Origin: Flavobacterium hiemivividum
GTDB taxonomy: Bacteria; Bacteroidota; Bacteroidia; Flavobacteriales; Flavobacteriaceae
Assembly: GCF_004349145.1 (NCBI RefSeq)
Contig: NZ_SMFO01000001.1
Location: 744,001 to 808,000, forward strand
Reading direction: 5' to 3'
Length of the DNA stretch: 64,000 nucleotides
A program made the translations under genes and the position numbers. Below are positions 1-8,865 of this stretch, piece by piece (the stretch's first letter is position 1; each line of letters starts with the position of its first letter). The notes under the pieces are model-generated. The model had not been told where the DNA came from. It did no database searches and saw only the letters and a list, made by a program, of their open reading frames with translations.

Positions 1-88
1 CATCATTTCCAAAAGCTTTCGGGATTGCGCAGCAATCGTGTTATTTAGGAACACTTTGGGGAGCAGGTTTTTCACAATTTTCACTCCT

Positions 89-508
89 TTAATCTTTGCC
101 AATTACCTTGATGCGTATTACAATAAGATTACCATATTTCTCCACATCCTCTTTTGTCCACATCAATTCTTTGCCTTTGGGCCTTTTTTCGAACTTCCAA
201 TCTACAGGTTCTTTGACATATACGTATAGTCCTAAGTGATTTTTCCCTATCGCCCTTCCGCTTTTAAATTCCTCAGAATCTATAAACCTAAAGGAAAAAA
301 ATTGATGACCTTCTTCATTATTACCCCATGCGGTTTTTATCTCGGGTTTTATTTCTTTTAATAAATTTTTCAAAGGTTTATTAATGAAGTGTTTTTCGTT
401 TATTTTTAATTTATGAGCATCGTTAGGCATTTGTACCATTTGTTGTGCTTTACAGCTATAGTTCATTATAATAAAGATCGTTACAAAAATTTTGAGTATG
501 TTTTTCAT
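89..508 (-). CDS. Hypothetical lipoprotein, 139 aa
   Basis: I do not recognise the family. The N-terminus is a short basic and hydrophobic signal ending in NYSCKAQQ, which fits a lipoprotein signal with Cys at about residue 19. The mature part is soluble, charged and rich in Lys and aromatic residues (FSFRFIDSEEF near residues 72-82). The gene starts 17 bases after the stop of the 433-aa JAMM-like protein on the same strand, so the two are probably co-transcribed. A partner or immunity-type role is possible but is only inferred from position. No catalytic motif is visible. Confidence 0.6.
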   Translation of the reverse strand: MKNILKIFVTIFIIMNYSCKAQQMVQMPNDAHKLKINEKHFINKPLKNLLKEIKPEIKTAWGNNEEGHQFFSFRFIDSEEFKSGRAIGKNHLGLYVYVKEPVDWKFEKRPKGKELMWTKEDVEKYGNLIVIRIKVIGKD

Positions 509-525
509 GTTTTTTGTTTTTAGTG

Positions 526-1827
526 TTAATTACAAGGTGTTGAAGTATATGTTTTAGACCCATCAGGATGCGTGGTTTCTTGGGGTTTGATGGGTTTAAA
601 TTCTCCATCACTGTCTCGCTTGAGTAAAGTTATCCCTGCATTATATTTATCCAAAACAAAAGCAATTGCCTCTGTCTTTCCATCGATACTAGACCCCATT
701 GGAGTTACAAGATCTTGTAATTGGTTATATATAAAATCAGGAAATTCAGGACTATAACCGGGTAATTGGTCAGCGGGATAAGCCGCAACAAAAGCTTGAG
801 CCGCTGCGAAGTCGGTAACCACTATTCCGTAAACCTCTCCATCTGTTAAAACAAAGGTTGTTGTAAAATTACTGCTTTTTACATTCAATTTTACACTGGC
901 ATATATATCTCCCGCGGATAGTGGGGTGTTGTTTGGATGGTTGTGTAGGGCAGCAAACGCCCCCGTCCAGCTAGTATTTGTTGCTACCAAATATTGTGAA
1001 GTACCATTATTCATCGGCGCTTGGGTTATTTTTCCATCTGCATCTTTTCCTAGGGTAATGCTGTGTTCCAGACCATCAGCACTTGCTGTAATAATGCTGG
1101 CTTTAGCGGATAAATAGTTACTATCCTGAGAAATGGATGTGGCTGCTTTAGCAGTTGTGCAAGGATCTGATGCCGTAGCATTTGTACCTGTGCCATGAGA
1201 TCCACCACCATAATAAGGAATAGTTGTGGTATCAGAGCCGCCGTCAGGAAGACAAAAAATAATTCCGGTACGTCTTGGAGGACCGGTATCAAAAAGCTCA
1301 ACAACCTCATAGCAAGTTACGGAGGCCTCTTTGTTGGTTATGTTTGGTTTTTGAACTGCTTCTTTGCCATCAACTAGTACATTGAGATTTACACTTTTAT
1401 TGCCATTATTAATAATCAACACCTTCCCTGTGAAATCATTCGGAATGCTAAAGTAATTTATTTTGGCTATCTCTTTTATCAAATCAAAATCCTTTTTGGA
1501 GGACGAAATATTAATAATATAGGGAGTAAACTCATTTTTAGCGGTTTTAATAAACAGCAATCTATTGACTGAGATCGTCGAATTATCCGCAGTTAAAAAA
1601 ATATGCTGTTTTAAAATTATTGGGACTTCAACTGCTATCTCATTTCCGCTATTTAGCGATTGTGCTTTTTCCCAATCAATTTTATCAGCAAATTCCAAAA
1701 GACTAAAATTGTTTTTTAAAGGATTATCTTCAAACCACATTTTAGCAGAATCCACTTCATTTTGTTGATTTACAACCGAGGTTGCAGCTTTGGTTTCAAT
1801 ATCTTCATTAGAGCAAGAACAAAACAA
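526..1827 (-). CDS. Putative secreted lipoprotein with JAMM/MPN-like metal-binding motif
   Basis: The longest frame starts at a TTG and reads FCSCSNED, the end of a lipoprotein signal, so the real start must lie upstream. The only good upstream ATG (1882, minus strand) is one base out of frame because of a run of nine G at 1854-1862. With eight G it would give a full lipoprotein signal peptide. The C-terminal half holds E254, H295-N-H297-P, S304 and D307 (TTG numbering), i.e. HxH-x6-S-x2-D. This resembles the JAMM zinc site of RadC and JAB domains, with one residue fewer in the spacer. The N-terminal half looks like a beta-rich lipoprotein domain I cannot name. Peptidase or isopeptidase activity is an inference. 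The gene is either phase-variable, broken, or affected by a sequencing error. Confidence 0.6.
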   Translation of the reverse strand: MFCSCSNEDIETKAATSVVNQQNEVDSAKMWFEDNPLKNNFSLLEFADKIDWEKAQSLNSGNEIAVEVPIILKQHIFLTADNSTISVNRLLFIKTAKNEFTPYIINISSSKKDFDLIKEIAKINYFSIPNDFTGKVLIINNGNKSVNLNVLVDGKEAVQKPNITNKEASVTCYEVVELFDTGPPRRTGIIFCLPDGGSDTTTIPYYGGGSHGTGTNATASDPCTTAKAATSISQDSNYLSAKASIITASADGLEHSITLGKDADGKITQAPMNNGTSQYLVATNTSWTGAFAALHNHPNNTPLSAGDIYASVKLNVKSSNFTTTFVLTDGEVYGIVVTDFAAAQAFVAAYPADQLPGYSPEFPDFIYNQLQDLVTPMGSSIDGKTEAIAFVLDKYNAGITLLKRDSDGEFKPIKPQETTHPDGSKTYTSTPCN

Positions 1828-1853
1828 AAGAACCAGGAAAATTCCTAAGTAAT

Positions 1854-1862
1854 GGGGGGGGG
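1854..1862. repeat. Nine-base G homopolymer in the 5' end of a lipoprotein gene
   Basis: Nine consecutive G on the plus strand (C on the coding strand) lie between the ATG at 1882 and the lipobox of the 433-aa ORF. Counting the tract shows that 9 puts the ATG out of frame, with a stop after 24 codons. Lengths of 5, 8 or 11 join the ATG to the long frame. Confidence 0.9.
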
Positions 1863-1986
1863 ATCAGTATATTTTTTATCATAATTATCTGGTTAAAATA
1901 AAGCTATTTTATTTGTATAGCTTTTGCTAATGTAAGAAAAATATTCTTTATAAGTGTTTCTAACGATATTTTTTCTTGATTTATAC

Positions 1987-2150
1987 ATGAAGATTACAAC
2001 TATTATTGATGAAAAACTTGACTTCCGTCAAAAATTGCTGACAGCTGGCCTGCAAGTATTGATGATGATTTTGCACGAAAAGACTGGAATTGGAATCACA
2101 AATTTGATTTGGAATCTATGACAACGGATATGTTGGAGCATTTGAAATAA
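1987..2150 (+). pseudogene. Remnant of the 3' end of an NAD-dependent epimerase / L-threonine 3-dehydrogenase-like gene
   Basis: From about 2030 one frame reads KIADSWPASIDDDFARKDW and then DLESMTTDMLEHLK before a TAA at 2148-2150. This is the characteristic C-terminus of the short-chain epimerase-like L-threonine 3-dehydrogenases of Bacteroidota. The preceding residues LDFRQ, also expected in that protein, lie in a neighbouring frame, so one base is missing in the A-run at about 2029-2034. The first 250 or so residues are absent. It is a decayed fragment, not a functional gene. The identification rests on my memory of the family. Confidence 0.6.
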
Positions 2151-2166
2151 TCCAAAAAAGTAAATA

Positions 2167-2203
2167 CAAAAAAAGTCTAGCTTAAAAAACTAGACTTTTT
2201 TTG
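2167..2203. terminator. Bidirectional hairpin terminator
   Basis: Perfect 11-bp arms AAAAAGTCTAG (2170-2180) and CTAGACTTTTT (2190-2200), with A-run and T-run on opposite sides. It serves the minus-strand M1 peptidase gene and could also end transcripts from the left. Confidence 0.85.
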
Positions 2204-2224
2204 GTTTTAAAACGAAGTGAGTTG

Positions 2225-4102
2225 TTATTTCACTTCATAAATATTATTCTCTTGTTTCACATCAGCCATTAATCCGCTTGGATCAATAGTGATTTTCTTG
2301 ATTGTGCTTTTCCCTTTCCCAATTGTAAAATCATAGGTAGATGCTGCCCATGTCCAGTCATTCAAAACTGTTCTTTTTACGGATGGATTTGGGTTTTCTT
2401 TTTCAAAATGCATTAGACGCAAAGGAATATAGAAACTCTCCATTGTTCCATCAGTATATTCAACTAATAAGTCAATAGGCATTGGCATTCTTCCAATTCT
2501 TTCTAAACTAATTGTAGTTTTGTCACTATTATCAGCTACCGTTTTAATACCATAGTCAATAGTATTTGTGGTTTGAGTCCAATCCATCAAATACCAATCT
2601 AAGTTAGCTCCAGAAACACGTTCAGCAGTTCTCTTGATATCGTTAGGTGTAGGATGTTTGAACTTAAAGTCGTGATAATATCTCTTTATCGTTTCTGCTA
2701 ATTTATCCTTTCCAATCACGTAATTTAATTGGGATAAAAATATACTCCCTTTTACATAAGAAGAAACGCTATACGGTCTGTTTTCATCATAACGATCTCC
2801 ATGCGTACTTTGCGCTTGCTCTTTTCCTGATTCTATCAATTTGTAATACGCATTGTAATTCCCTTTAAACGGATTCTCCACTTTCTTACCTGACAATTCA
2901 TTCTCAGCCCAATCTTGAACATAAGTCGTAAAACCTTCGTCCATCCATGGATGCTTTGATTCGTTAGTCGCTAAAACATGTTGGAACCAAGCATGCGCTA
3001 ACTCATGTGTTGCCGTCCCGTAAATCCCAGCAAGGGTTCCGTTTCCTAACATCAAAGTACACATAGCATACTCCATTCCGCCATCTCCACCTTGAATAAA
3101 TGAATATTGCTTGTATGGATATTCTCCAATATTTTTATTTAAAAAATCTAGCATATTAACCATTAGCGGCTGCAATTTCTTCCAGTTTTCAGCTGTTTTT
3201 GGATTGTTTTTGTATAAGAAATGTAAATCAACATCGTTAGCTCCTTTTACAACATCATGAGTATAATTTTTATCGGCAGCCCATGTAAAATCATGAACCA
3301 TTGGCGCGACAAAATGCCAAGTCAAGGTTTTAGTTCTCTTTGGATAAGTCACCTTTACTCCAGCGTCTTCGTATCCATGACCTATTTCGTTTTGATTTTG
3401 TAAATAACCTGTTCCTCCAATAGTGTATTCTTTATCAATTGTGATATTTACATCAAAATTCCCCCAAACACCATGAAATTCTCTAGCGATATAAGGATCA
3501 GCATGCCAACCTTCGAAATCAAATTCGGCTAATTTTGGGTACCATTGCGACATAGAAAATTCAACTCCTTCAGAATTATTTCTTCCAGAACGGCGAATTT
3601 GAACTGGAGATTGTCCGTCAAAATCAAGTGTAAATGTTGTTTTCGAATTTGGTAATATTGGCTTAGCCAAAGTAACTTCTAAAATAGTTCCCACTTCTTT
3701 AGTTGTTGCAGCGACACCATCTTGCTTAAAGTTTGAAATTCGCAAATAACCAATTTCATCTGGCTTTAGAGTTTCAATACGGCTTACTTTCAGCTCTTTT
3801 CCATCCACTTTGACTTTGTTGACCATTCTTGCGTCAGGATCTTTTATACTGTGTAATCTAGCATCCATTTCGCTTCCCGGCTGGAAGGCGTTATTGAACA
3901 AATGATAGTACACTTTTCTAAGAGTATCAGGTGAATTATTGGTGTAAACCAATTCCTGTTTTCCAGTGTATTGGTAATTTTTTGCATCCATGACAACATC
4001 CATTTTATAATCGGCGTGCTGCTGCCAGTAGCTGGAACTTTGGGCATAAATTGAACCCAAATTTAGAGTGACAATTGAAAGTAAAAGTAATTTTCTCATC
4101 AT
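2225..4102 (-). CDS. M1 family metallopeptidase (aminopeptidase N-like), secreted
   Basis: A gluzincin zinc peptidase with an N-terminal signal peptide (about residues 1-20, ending in YAQ). The zinc site is complete: HELAH at 366-370 and the third ligand E389 in WMDEGF, exactly 18 residues on. The exopeptidase motif reads GGMEYAM at 341-347 in place of GAMEN, as is usual in the bacterial M1 subgroup. The N-terminal beta domain spans about residues 30-280. At 625 aa it lacks the long C-terminal superhelix of classical PepN. It probably trims peptides in the periplasm or outside the cell. It lies 57 bases downstream of the S8 peptidase gene with a hairpin between them. Confidence 0.93.
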   Translation of the reverse strand: MMRKLLLLSIVTLNLGSIYAQSSSYWQQHADYKMDVVMDAKNYQYTGKQELVYTNNSPDTLRKVYYHLFNNAFQPGSEMDARLHSIKDPDARMVNKVKVDGKELKVSRIETLKPDEIGYLRISNFKQDGVAATTKEVGTILEVTLAKPILPNSKTTFTLDFDGQSPVQIRRSGRNNSEGVEFSMSQWYPKLAEFDFEGWHADPYIAREFHGVWGNFDVNITIDKEYTIGGTGYLQNQNEIGHGYEDAGVKVTYPKRTKTLTWHFVAPMVHDFTWAADKNYTHDVVKGANDVDLHFLYKNNPKTAENWKKLQPLMVNMLDFLNKNIGEYPYKQYSFIQGGDGGMEYAMCTLMLGNGTLAGIYGTATHELAHAWFQHVLATNESKHPWMDEGFTTYVQDWAENELSGKKVENPFKGNYNAYYKLIESGKEQAQSTHGDRYDENRPYSVSSYVKGSIFLSQLNYVIGKDKLAETIKRYYHDFKFKHPTPNDIKRTAERVSGANLDWYLMDWTQTTNTIDYGIKTVADNSDKTTISLERIGRMPMPIDLLVEYTDGTMESFYIPLRLMHFEKENPNPSVKRTVLNDWTWAASTYDFTIGKGKSTIKKITIDPSGLMADVKQENNIYEVK

Positions 4103-4107
4103 TTTAC

Positions 4108-4143
4108 AAATAAAAAATGGAAGAGCAAATGCCCTTCCATTAA
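4108..4143 (-). terminator. Terminator between the S8 and M1 peptidase genes
   Basis: Arms AATGGAAG (4116-4123) and CTTCCATT (4134-4141) enclose a 10-base loop. Read on the minus strand a T-rich run follows. It lies after the S8 peptidase stop and just before the M1 start, so read-through is probably reduced. Confidence 0.65.
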
Positions 4144-4159
4144 ATTAGAATTATTAAAA

Positions 4160-5785
4160 TTATTTTTTAGACATTTTTTCTGCCATCAATATAGCATTGT
4201 ATGCGTTAACTATTTTTCCTGATTTAGATAAGGTTGTGAATGAACGGCTGTCTTTTGGATTTCCTCCTACAACAACAAGATCAGTAATCGCTACACCAGA
4301 ATCCATCAAAATATGTTTCACTTGTGAGGCAGTTAAATTTGGATAATAAGAGCGAATCAAGGCTGCAACTCCAGCAACATTTGGCGCAGCCATAGAAGTT
4401 CCTTGTAAATATCTATAAGTATCATTTGGTGTTGTAGCATAAATTTTTACTCCTGGAGCAAAAACATCTACATTCACTTTTCCAATGTTTGAAAAGTTAG
4501 CAACTACTTTATCACCGTATTCAAAATTCAAAGCGCCAATAGTAATCATATTATCAGCAAACTCTTTTATTTTATCATCAGAATCAGTTGGAAAATTATC
4601 GCTGAAATCAATGTCTTTTGCGTCATTTCCTGCAGCATGAACAATTAGCACGTCTTTCTTTTCAGCATATTTTATCGCATCATAAACCCATTGCTTATGC
4701 GGAGAGAAACTTTTTCCAAAACTACCGTTGATCACTTTTGCACCATTATCTACAGCATAACGAATCCCAAGAGCGATATCTTTATCATATTCATCTCCGT
4801 CTGGCACAGCACGAACCGTTAAAATTTCTACATTATTAGCAACTCCGTCACCACCCATAGAATTATTTCTGCTTTGGGCTACAATACCTGCAACGTGAGT
4901 TCCATGAAGCGCTTCGTCTTTATCTGGACCAATAACGTTATTGTTACCGTATTTTGTGTCGGTAATATCATTTGGATTATCTCCTACTACTTTTCTATAA
5001 TCTTGTTTTAGATTATCACCATTTACAGTAGCAATAATTTCTTCAAGATCTTTTTGAATCGCTTTTTCTAAATCTACAATGCTCATACCAAAAGAAAGCA
5101 TTCTTTGCATTGTCACTTTACTTTCTAAGATTGAAGTATCTTTAGATTCAATTGCATTTACTTCGTCAATAGTGTAGACAGCCTTTCCTAAATGCTTTGC
5201 TATCACTTTATCTGCAGTTGCTGTAGCTGTTAAAAGCCCTTCTAAACGTGCTTTTCCTGCTTCTGCCTTAGCTATTTTTTCATCATTAATTTTCTTCGCT
5301 TCTTTATAAATTACATCATTTACTAAGCTTTTATCTTTAATGATTCTTTCGTATTCTAAATTTTCTTTGGTGATATCTCCTAGAAAGTTCCAACCATGAA
5401 TATCATCAATGTAACCGTTATTATCATCATCAACACCGTTGCTCGCAATCTCTTTTGAGTTAGTCCAAACAACCGATTTCAAGTCTTCATGCTCGATATC
5501 AACTCCTGAATCTACAATACCAACAATTACTTTAACTCCCTTTTTATCTTTCAGAAGTTCTGCATAAGCTCTATCAACACTCATTCCTGGAATTGTATCG
5601 TTTATGATGTCTAAATGACTCCAACGTTTTAATTCATTTTCTTTTAAAGTGGCCGTTTTTTTAACATTTAAAGGAGCCGAAATTGCTGTTAAAGAACTAA
5701 AACTTGAAACTTGTTTTTGAGCTCCACATCCAGCTAGAACCAATACTGCAAAAGCAGAAAGACAAATGGGTTTAATACTATTCAT
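4160..5785 (-). CDS. S8 family (subtilisin-like) serine peptidase, lipoprotein
   Basis: The catalytic triad is visible: D92 in GIVDSGVD, H294 in HGTHVAG and S464 in GTSMAAPNVAG, with the oxyanion Asn at 387 in HAAGN. The N-terminus ends in the lipobox VLAGC (Cys20), so the enzyme should be anchored in the envelope. About 200 residues separate D92 from H294, far more than in subtilisin. The insert begins with an Asp/Asn-rich DDDNNGYIDD segment, perhaps a calcium site, and continues with Lys/Glu-rich helices. It degrades proteins in the periplasm or at the surface. No T9SS tail is present. Confidence 0.93.
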   Translation of the reverse strand: MNSIKPICLSAFAVLVLAGCGAQKQVSSFSSLTAISAPLNVKKTATLKENELKRWSHLDIINDTIPGMSVDRAYAELLKDKKGVKVIVGIVDSGVDIEHEDLKSVVWTNSKEIASNGVDDDNNGYIDDIHGWNFLGDITKENLEYERIIKDKSLVNDVIYKEAKKINDEKIAKAEAGKARLEGLLTATATADKVIAKHLGKAVYTIDEVNAIESKDTSILESKVTMQRMLSFGMSIVDLEKAIQKDLEEIIATVNGDNLKQDYRKVVGDNPNDITDTKYGNNNVIGPDKDEALHGTHVAGIVAQSRNNSMGGDGVANNVEILTVRAVPDGDEYDKDIALGIRYAVDNGAKVINGSFGKSFSPHKQWVYDAIKYAEKKDVLIVHAAGNDAKDIDFSDNFPTDSDDKIKEFADNMITIGALNFEYGDKVVANFSNIGKVNVDVFAPGVKIYATTPNDTYRYLQGTSMAAPNVAGVAALIRSYYPNLTASQVKHILMDSGVAITDLVVVGGNPKDSRSFTTLSKSGKIVNAYNAILMAEKMSKK

Positions 5786-5859
5786 TCTATTAATTTATTT
5801 ATGTTTGAAATATTAGACTAAAATATATGATTTTGTTACAAAAAAACGTTGGTTTAACA

Positions 5860-6720
5860 CTAAGTTAAGATATCGTCCGCTTTAAAAACTTCCTTCAATC
5901 GCACTCCTTTTTCAGTATGTTGCACAGTAATAATCTCATTGTGCGCATCGTGTTCTAAAAACAGATAGTAATCGTTATCGGCTGCGGCATGGAGAAATTT
6001 TGTTTTCTCAGGCATTGTCAATAATGGCCTCGTATCATAACCCATCACATAGGGAACCGGGATGTGCCCGGCTGTCGCCAATAAATCAGCACAAAAAACG
6101 ATTGTTTTATCTTTGTATCGAATGTGTGGAATCATTTGTTTTTCGGTATGTCCATCAGCAAAGAATATGCCAAAACCTAGCTCTGATTGCTCTAGGAAAT
6201 CACCCTCACTTCTTTTGATAAAATTCAGCTGTCCACTTTCTTGCATTGGCAAAATATTTTCAGTCAGGAAAGAAGCCTTTTCCCTAGGATTGGGTTTTGT
6301 TGCCCATTCCCAATGATTTTCATTGCTCCAGAATTTGGCGTTTTTGAAAGCTGGTTCGAAGCCCGTTTTGTCCTTGTTCCATTCTACACTTCCGCCACAA
6401 TGGTCAAAATGCAAATGCGTCATAAAAACATCAGTAACGTCATCACGATGAAAACCATATTTAGCTAGAGATTGATCCATGGAATGTGTACCCCAAAGTG
6501 AATAGTATCCAAAAAACTTCTCTGATTGCTTGTTCCCCATTCCGGTATCAATCAATATCAACTTGTTGCCATCCTCGATAAGCAAGCATCTTGCGGCAAT
6601 GTCAATTAAGTTATTTTCATCAGCTGGATTGGTACGATTCCAAATGGTTTTTGGCACCACGCCAAACATCGCACCACCATCTAATTTAAAATTGCCGGTT
6701 TCTATAGGATATAATTTCAT
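5860..6720 (-). CDS. MBL-fold metallo-hydrolase
   Basis: A metallo-beta-lactamase-fold protein of 286 aa without a signal peptide. The first metal motif HLHFDH is at 102-107. Further candidate ligands are the His of FFADGHT, the Asp of VFCADLL and the His of FLEHDAH. The layout resembles the AHL-lactonase-like or general hydrolase branch of the superfamily. The substrate cannot be read from the sequence, so lactonase activity is only a possibility. It is divergent from the suf cluster and 74 bases upstream of the S8 peptidase on the same strand. Confidence 0.85.
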   Translation of the reverse strand: MKLYPIETGNFKLDGGAMFGVVPKTIWNRTNPADENNLIDIAARCLLIEDGNKLILIDTGMGNKQSEKFFGYYSLWGTHSMDQSLAKYGFHRDDVTDVFMTHLHFDHCGGSVEWNKDKTGFEPAFKNAKFWSNENHWEWATKPNPREKASFLTENILPMQESGQLNFIKRSEGDFLEQSELGFGIFFADGHTEKQMIPHIRYKDKTIVFCADLLATAGHIPVPYVMGYDTRPLLTMPEKTKFLHAAADNDYYLFLEHDAHNEIITVQHTEKGVRLKEVFKADDILT

Positions 6721-6935
6721 TTTTTTGAGTTAAAAAGATTAAAGAATTCTACGATTCTATTTACAATGCCTTACATTTTAACAAATAACAACTTTCTAGC
6801 TGAATATTTACATTTATCATAAAGAGCCTGCAATTTATGAAAATTGATCTGCTTTAATTCAAATTCTATAGTCTTTTTCTATTTTGTCATATATTATAAA
6901 AATGTTCTCCATTATGGAAAAACGTTTTTATATAG

Positions 6936-6943
6936 TATCTTTG
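6936..6943 (+). promoter_or_regulatory. -7 box upstream of the suf cluster
   Basis: TATCTTTG matches the Bacteroidota TAnnTTTG box exactly and lies 29 bases before the ATG at 6973. No clear -33 TTG is visible. It shows that the long upstream extension of this frame is untranslated. Confidence 0.6.
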
Positions 6944-6972
6944 TGCTTAATTTAGACAAAATCAATATAACA

Positions 6973-7302
6973 ATGATAAAGGTTTCAGATACTGCCAAAA
7001 AGAAAATCATCGATTTGATGAAAGAGGACGGTTTTGATGCTGCTACAGACTATGTAAGAGTAGGCGTGAAAAGTGGCGGATGCTCCGGTTTGTCTTATGA
7101 TCTAAAATTTGACAAAGCTAAAAGTGAAGACGATAAAATATTCATTGACAACGAAATAACAATTGCAGTGGAAAAAAAATCTTTCCTTTACTTAGCTGGG
7201 ACAATTTTAGAATTCTCAGGCGGAATAAACGGAAAAGGATTTGTTTTTAACAATCCTAATGCAAATAGAACGTGTGGATGCGGAGAGAGTTTCTCTCTTT
7301 AG
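6973..7302 (+). CDS. HesB/IscA family iron-sulfur assembly protein (SufA-like)
   Basis: A 109-aa A-type carrier protein. The three conserved cysteines are present as GGCSG in the middle and CGCG at the C-terminus. It binds or transfers Fe-S clusters from the SufBCD scaffold to target proteins. I chose the ATG at 6973 because the family starts there (MIKVSDTAK) and because the -7 box at 6936-6943 lies inside the upstream extension. It is the first gene of the suf cluster, 81 bases ahead of sufB. IscA, SufA and ErpA cannot be told apart here. Confidence 0.92.
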   Translation: MIKVSDTAKKKIIDLMKEDGFDAATDYVRVGVKSGGCSGLSYDLKFDKAKSEDDKIFIDNEITIAVEKKSFLYLAGTILEFSGGINGKGFVFNNPNANRTCGCGESFSL

Positions 7303-7383
7303 TCAAATGTTGAAAGTCAGAAAGTCGAAAGACTCATCATGACTTTATAGCTTTAGACTTTAAAACTTTAAGACAAAAAAAAT
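7303..7383. repeat. Degenerate short repeats in the iscA-sufB spacer
   Basis: The spacer holds repeated GAAAGTC-type words followed by the inverted form (GACTTT, GACTTTA, ACTTTAAGAC), so the transcript could fold into an imperfect hairpin. It resembles the spacers at 9619-9690, 29735-29810 and 59056-59147. Confidence 0.6.
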
Positions 7384-8832
7384 ATGTCAAAATACACAGA
7401 AGACGATTTAAAAATCGAACTCGAAACTAAAGAATACAAGTACGGGTTTTATACCGAATTAGAATCGGATACATTCCCTATTGGCTTAAACGAAGATATT
7501 GTTCGCGCCATTTCCCTTAGAAAGGAAGAGCCACAATGGATGACCGACTGGCGCCTTGAGGCTTTTCGTGCTTGGCAGGAAATGACCGAGCCAGAATGGG
7601 CTAACGTACATTATACAAAACCAGATTTTCAGGCTATTTCTTATTATTCTGCGCCAAAAGCGGTAGATCCTAATAAGACATTAGACGATGTAGATCCTGA
7701 ACTTTTAGAAATGTATAAAAAGTTAGGCATCTCGATTGATGAACAAAAGATGATGAATAATGTGGCGATGGACATCGTTGTCGATTCCGTTTCAGTAGCT
7801 ACTACATTCAAGAAAACATTAGGAGAAAAAGGAATTATTTTTATGAGTATTTCTGAAGCTATTAAAGAGCATCCAGAATTAGTTCGTAAACATTTAGGAA
7901 CTGTTGTCCCTCAAAAAGATAATTTTTATGCCGCATTGAATTCAGCTGTTTTCTCTGACGGTTCTTTCTGTTATATTCCAAAAGGAGTTCGTTGTCCAAT
8001 GGAACTTTCGACTTACTTTAGAATAAATCAAGCCGGAACAGGTCAATTTGAAAGAACATTACTAATTGCAGATGAAGGCAGCTATGTAAGTTACCTTGAA
8101 GGTTGTACCGCACCAAGTCGTGACGAAAATCAATTACATGCTGCAGTAGTAGAATTAATTGCACTAGACGATGCCGAAATTAAATATTCTACTGTTCAAA
8201 ACTGGTATCCTGGAAATAAAGAAGGTAAAGGTGGAGTTTTCAACTTTGTGACTAAAAGAGGAATTTGTGAGAAAAACGCAAAAATCTCTTGGACACAAGT
8301 AGAAACTGGTTCTGCCGTAACTTGGAAATATCCATCTGTAATATTAAAAGGTGACAATTCAATTGGGGAGTTTTACTCGATTGCCGTTACCAATAATTTC
8401 CAACAGGCTGATACAGGGACTAAAATGATCCATTTAGGAAAAAATACCTCATCTACTATTATTTCTAAAGGAATTTCCGCGGGTAAATCACAAAATAGCT
8501 ACCGTGGGTTAGTTCGTATTTCGCCAAATGCTGATAACGCAAGAAACTTTTCTCAATGTGACTCTTTATTAATGGGTAACAGCTGTGGCGCACATACTTT
8601 CCCTTATATCGAAAGTAAAAATCCGTCTGCAAAAATTGAGCACGAAGCAACTACATCTAAAATTGGTGAAGATCAAGTGTTCTATTGCAACCAACGTGGA
8701 ATCCCTACTGAGAAAGCAATTGCTTTAATCGTTAATGGTTTCAGTAAAGATGTATTGAATAAGTTACCAATGGAATTTGCTGTTGAAGCACAAAAATTAT
8801 TAGAAATATCATTAGAAGGATCTGTAGGATAA
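7384..8832 (+). CDS. sufB: Fe-S cluster assembly protein SufB
   Basis: A 482-aa SufB of normal length. Family landmarks include the central basic-core motif SYLEGCTAP and the C-terminal block [20 protein letters not shown], with the conserved Cys and a Glu-rich end. It forms the SufBC2D scaffold in the cytoplasm, where new [4Fe-4S] clusters are built using sulfur delivered by SufS/SufE. It is followed after 33 bases by sufC and then sufD. The reading frame is intact. Confidence 0.97.
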   Translation: MSKYTEDDLKIELETKEYKYGFYTELESDTFPIGLNEDIVRAISLRKEEPQWMTDWRLEAFRAWQEMTEPEWANVHYTKPDFQAISYYSAPKAVDPNKTLDDVDPELLEMYKKLGISIDEQKMMNNVAMDIVVDSVSVATTFKKTLGEKGIIFMSISEAIKEHPELVRKHLGTVVPQKDNFYAALNSAVFSDGSFCYIPKGVRCPMELSTYFRINQAGTGQFERTLLIADEGSYVSYLEGCTAPSRDENQLHAAVVELIALDDAEIKYSTVQNWYPGNKEGKGGVFNFVTKRGICEKNAKISWTQVETGSAVTWKYPSVILKGDNSIGEFYSIAVTNNFQQADTGTKMIHLGKNTSSTIISKGISAGKSQNSYRGLVRISPNADNARNFSQCDSLLMGNSCGAHTFPYIESKNPSAKIEHEATTSKIGEDQVFYCNQRGIPTEKAIALIVNGFSKDVLNKLPMEFAVEAQKLLEISLEGSVG

Positions 8833-8865
8833 TCTTTTTAAGACTTTATATAAAACAAAACGTTT

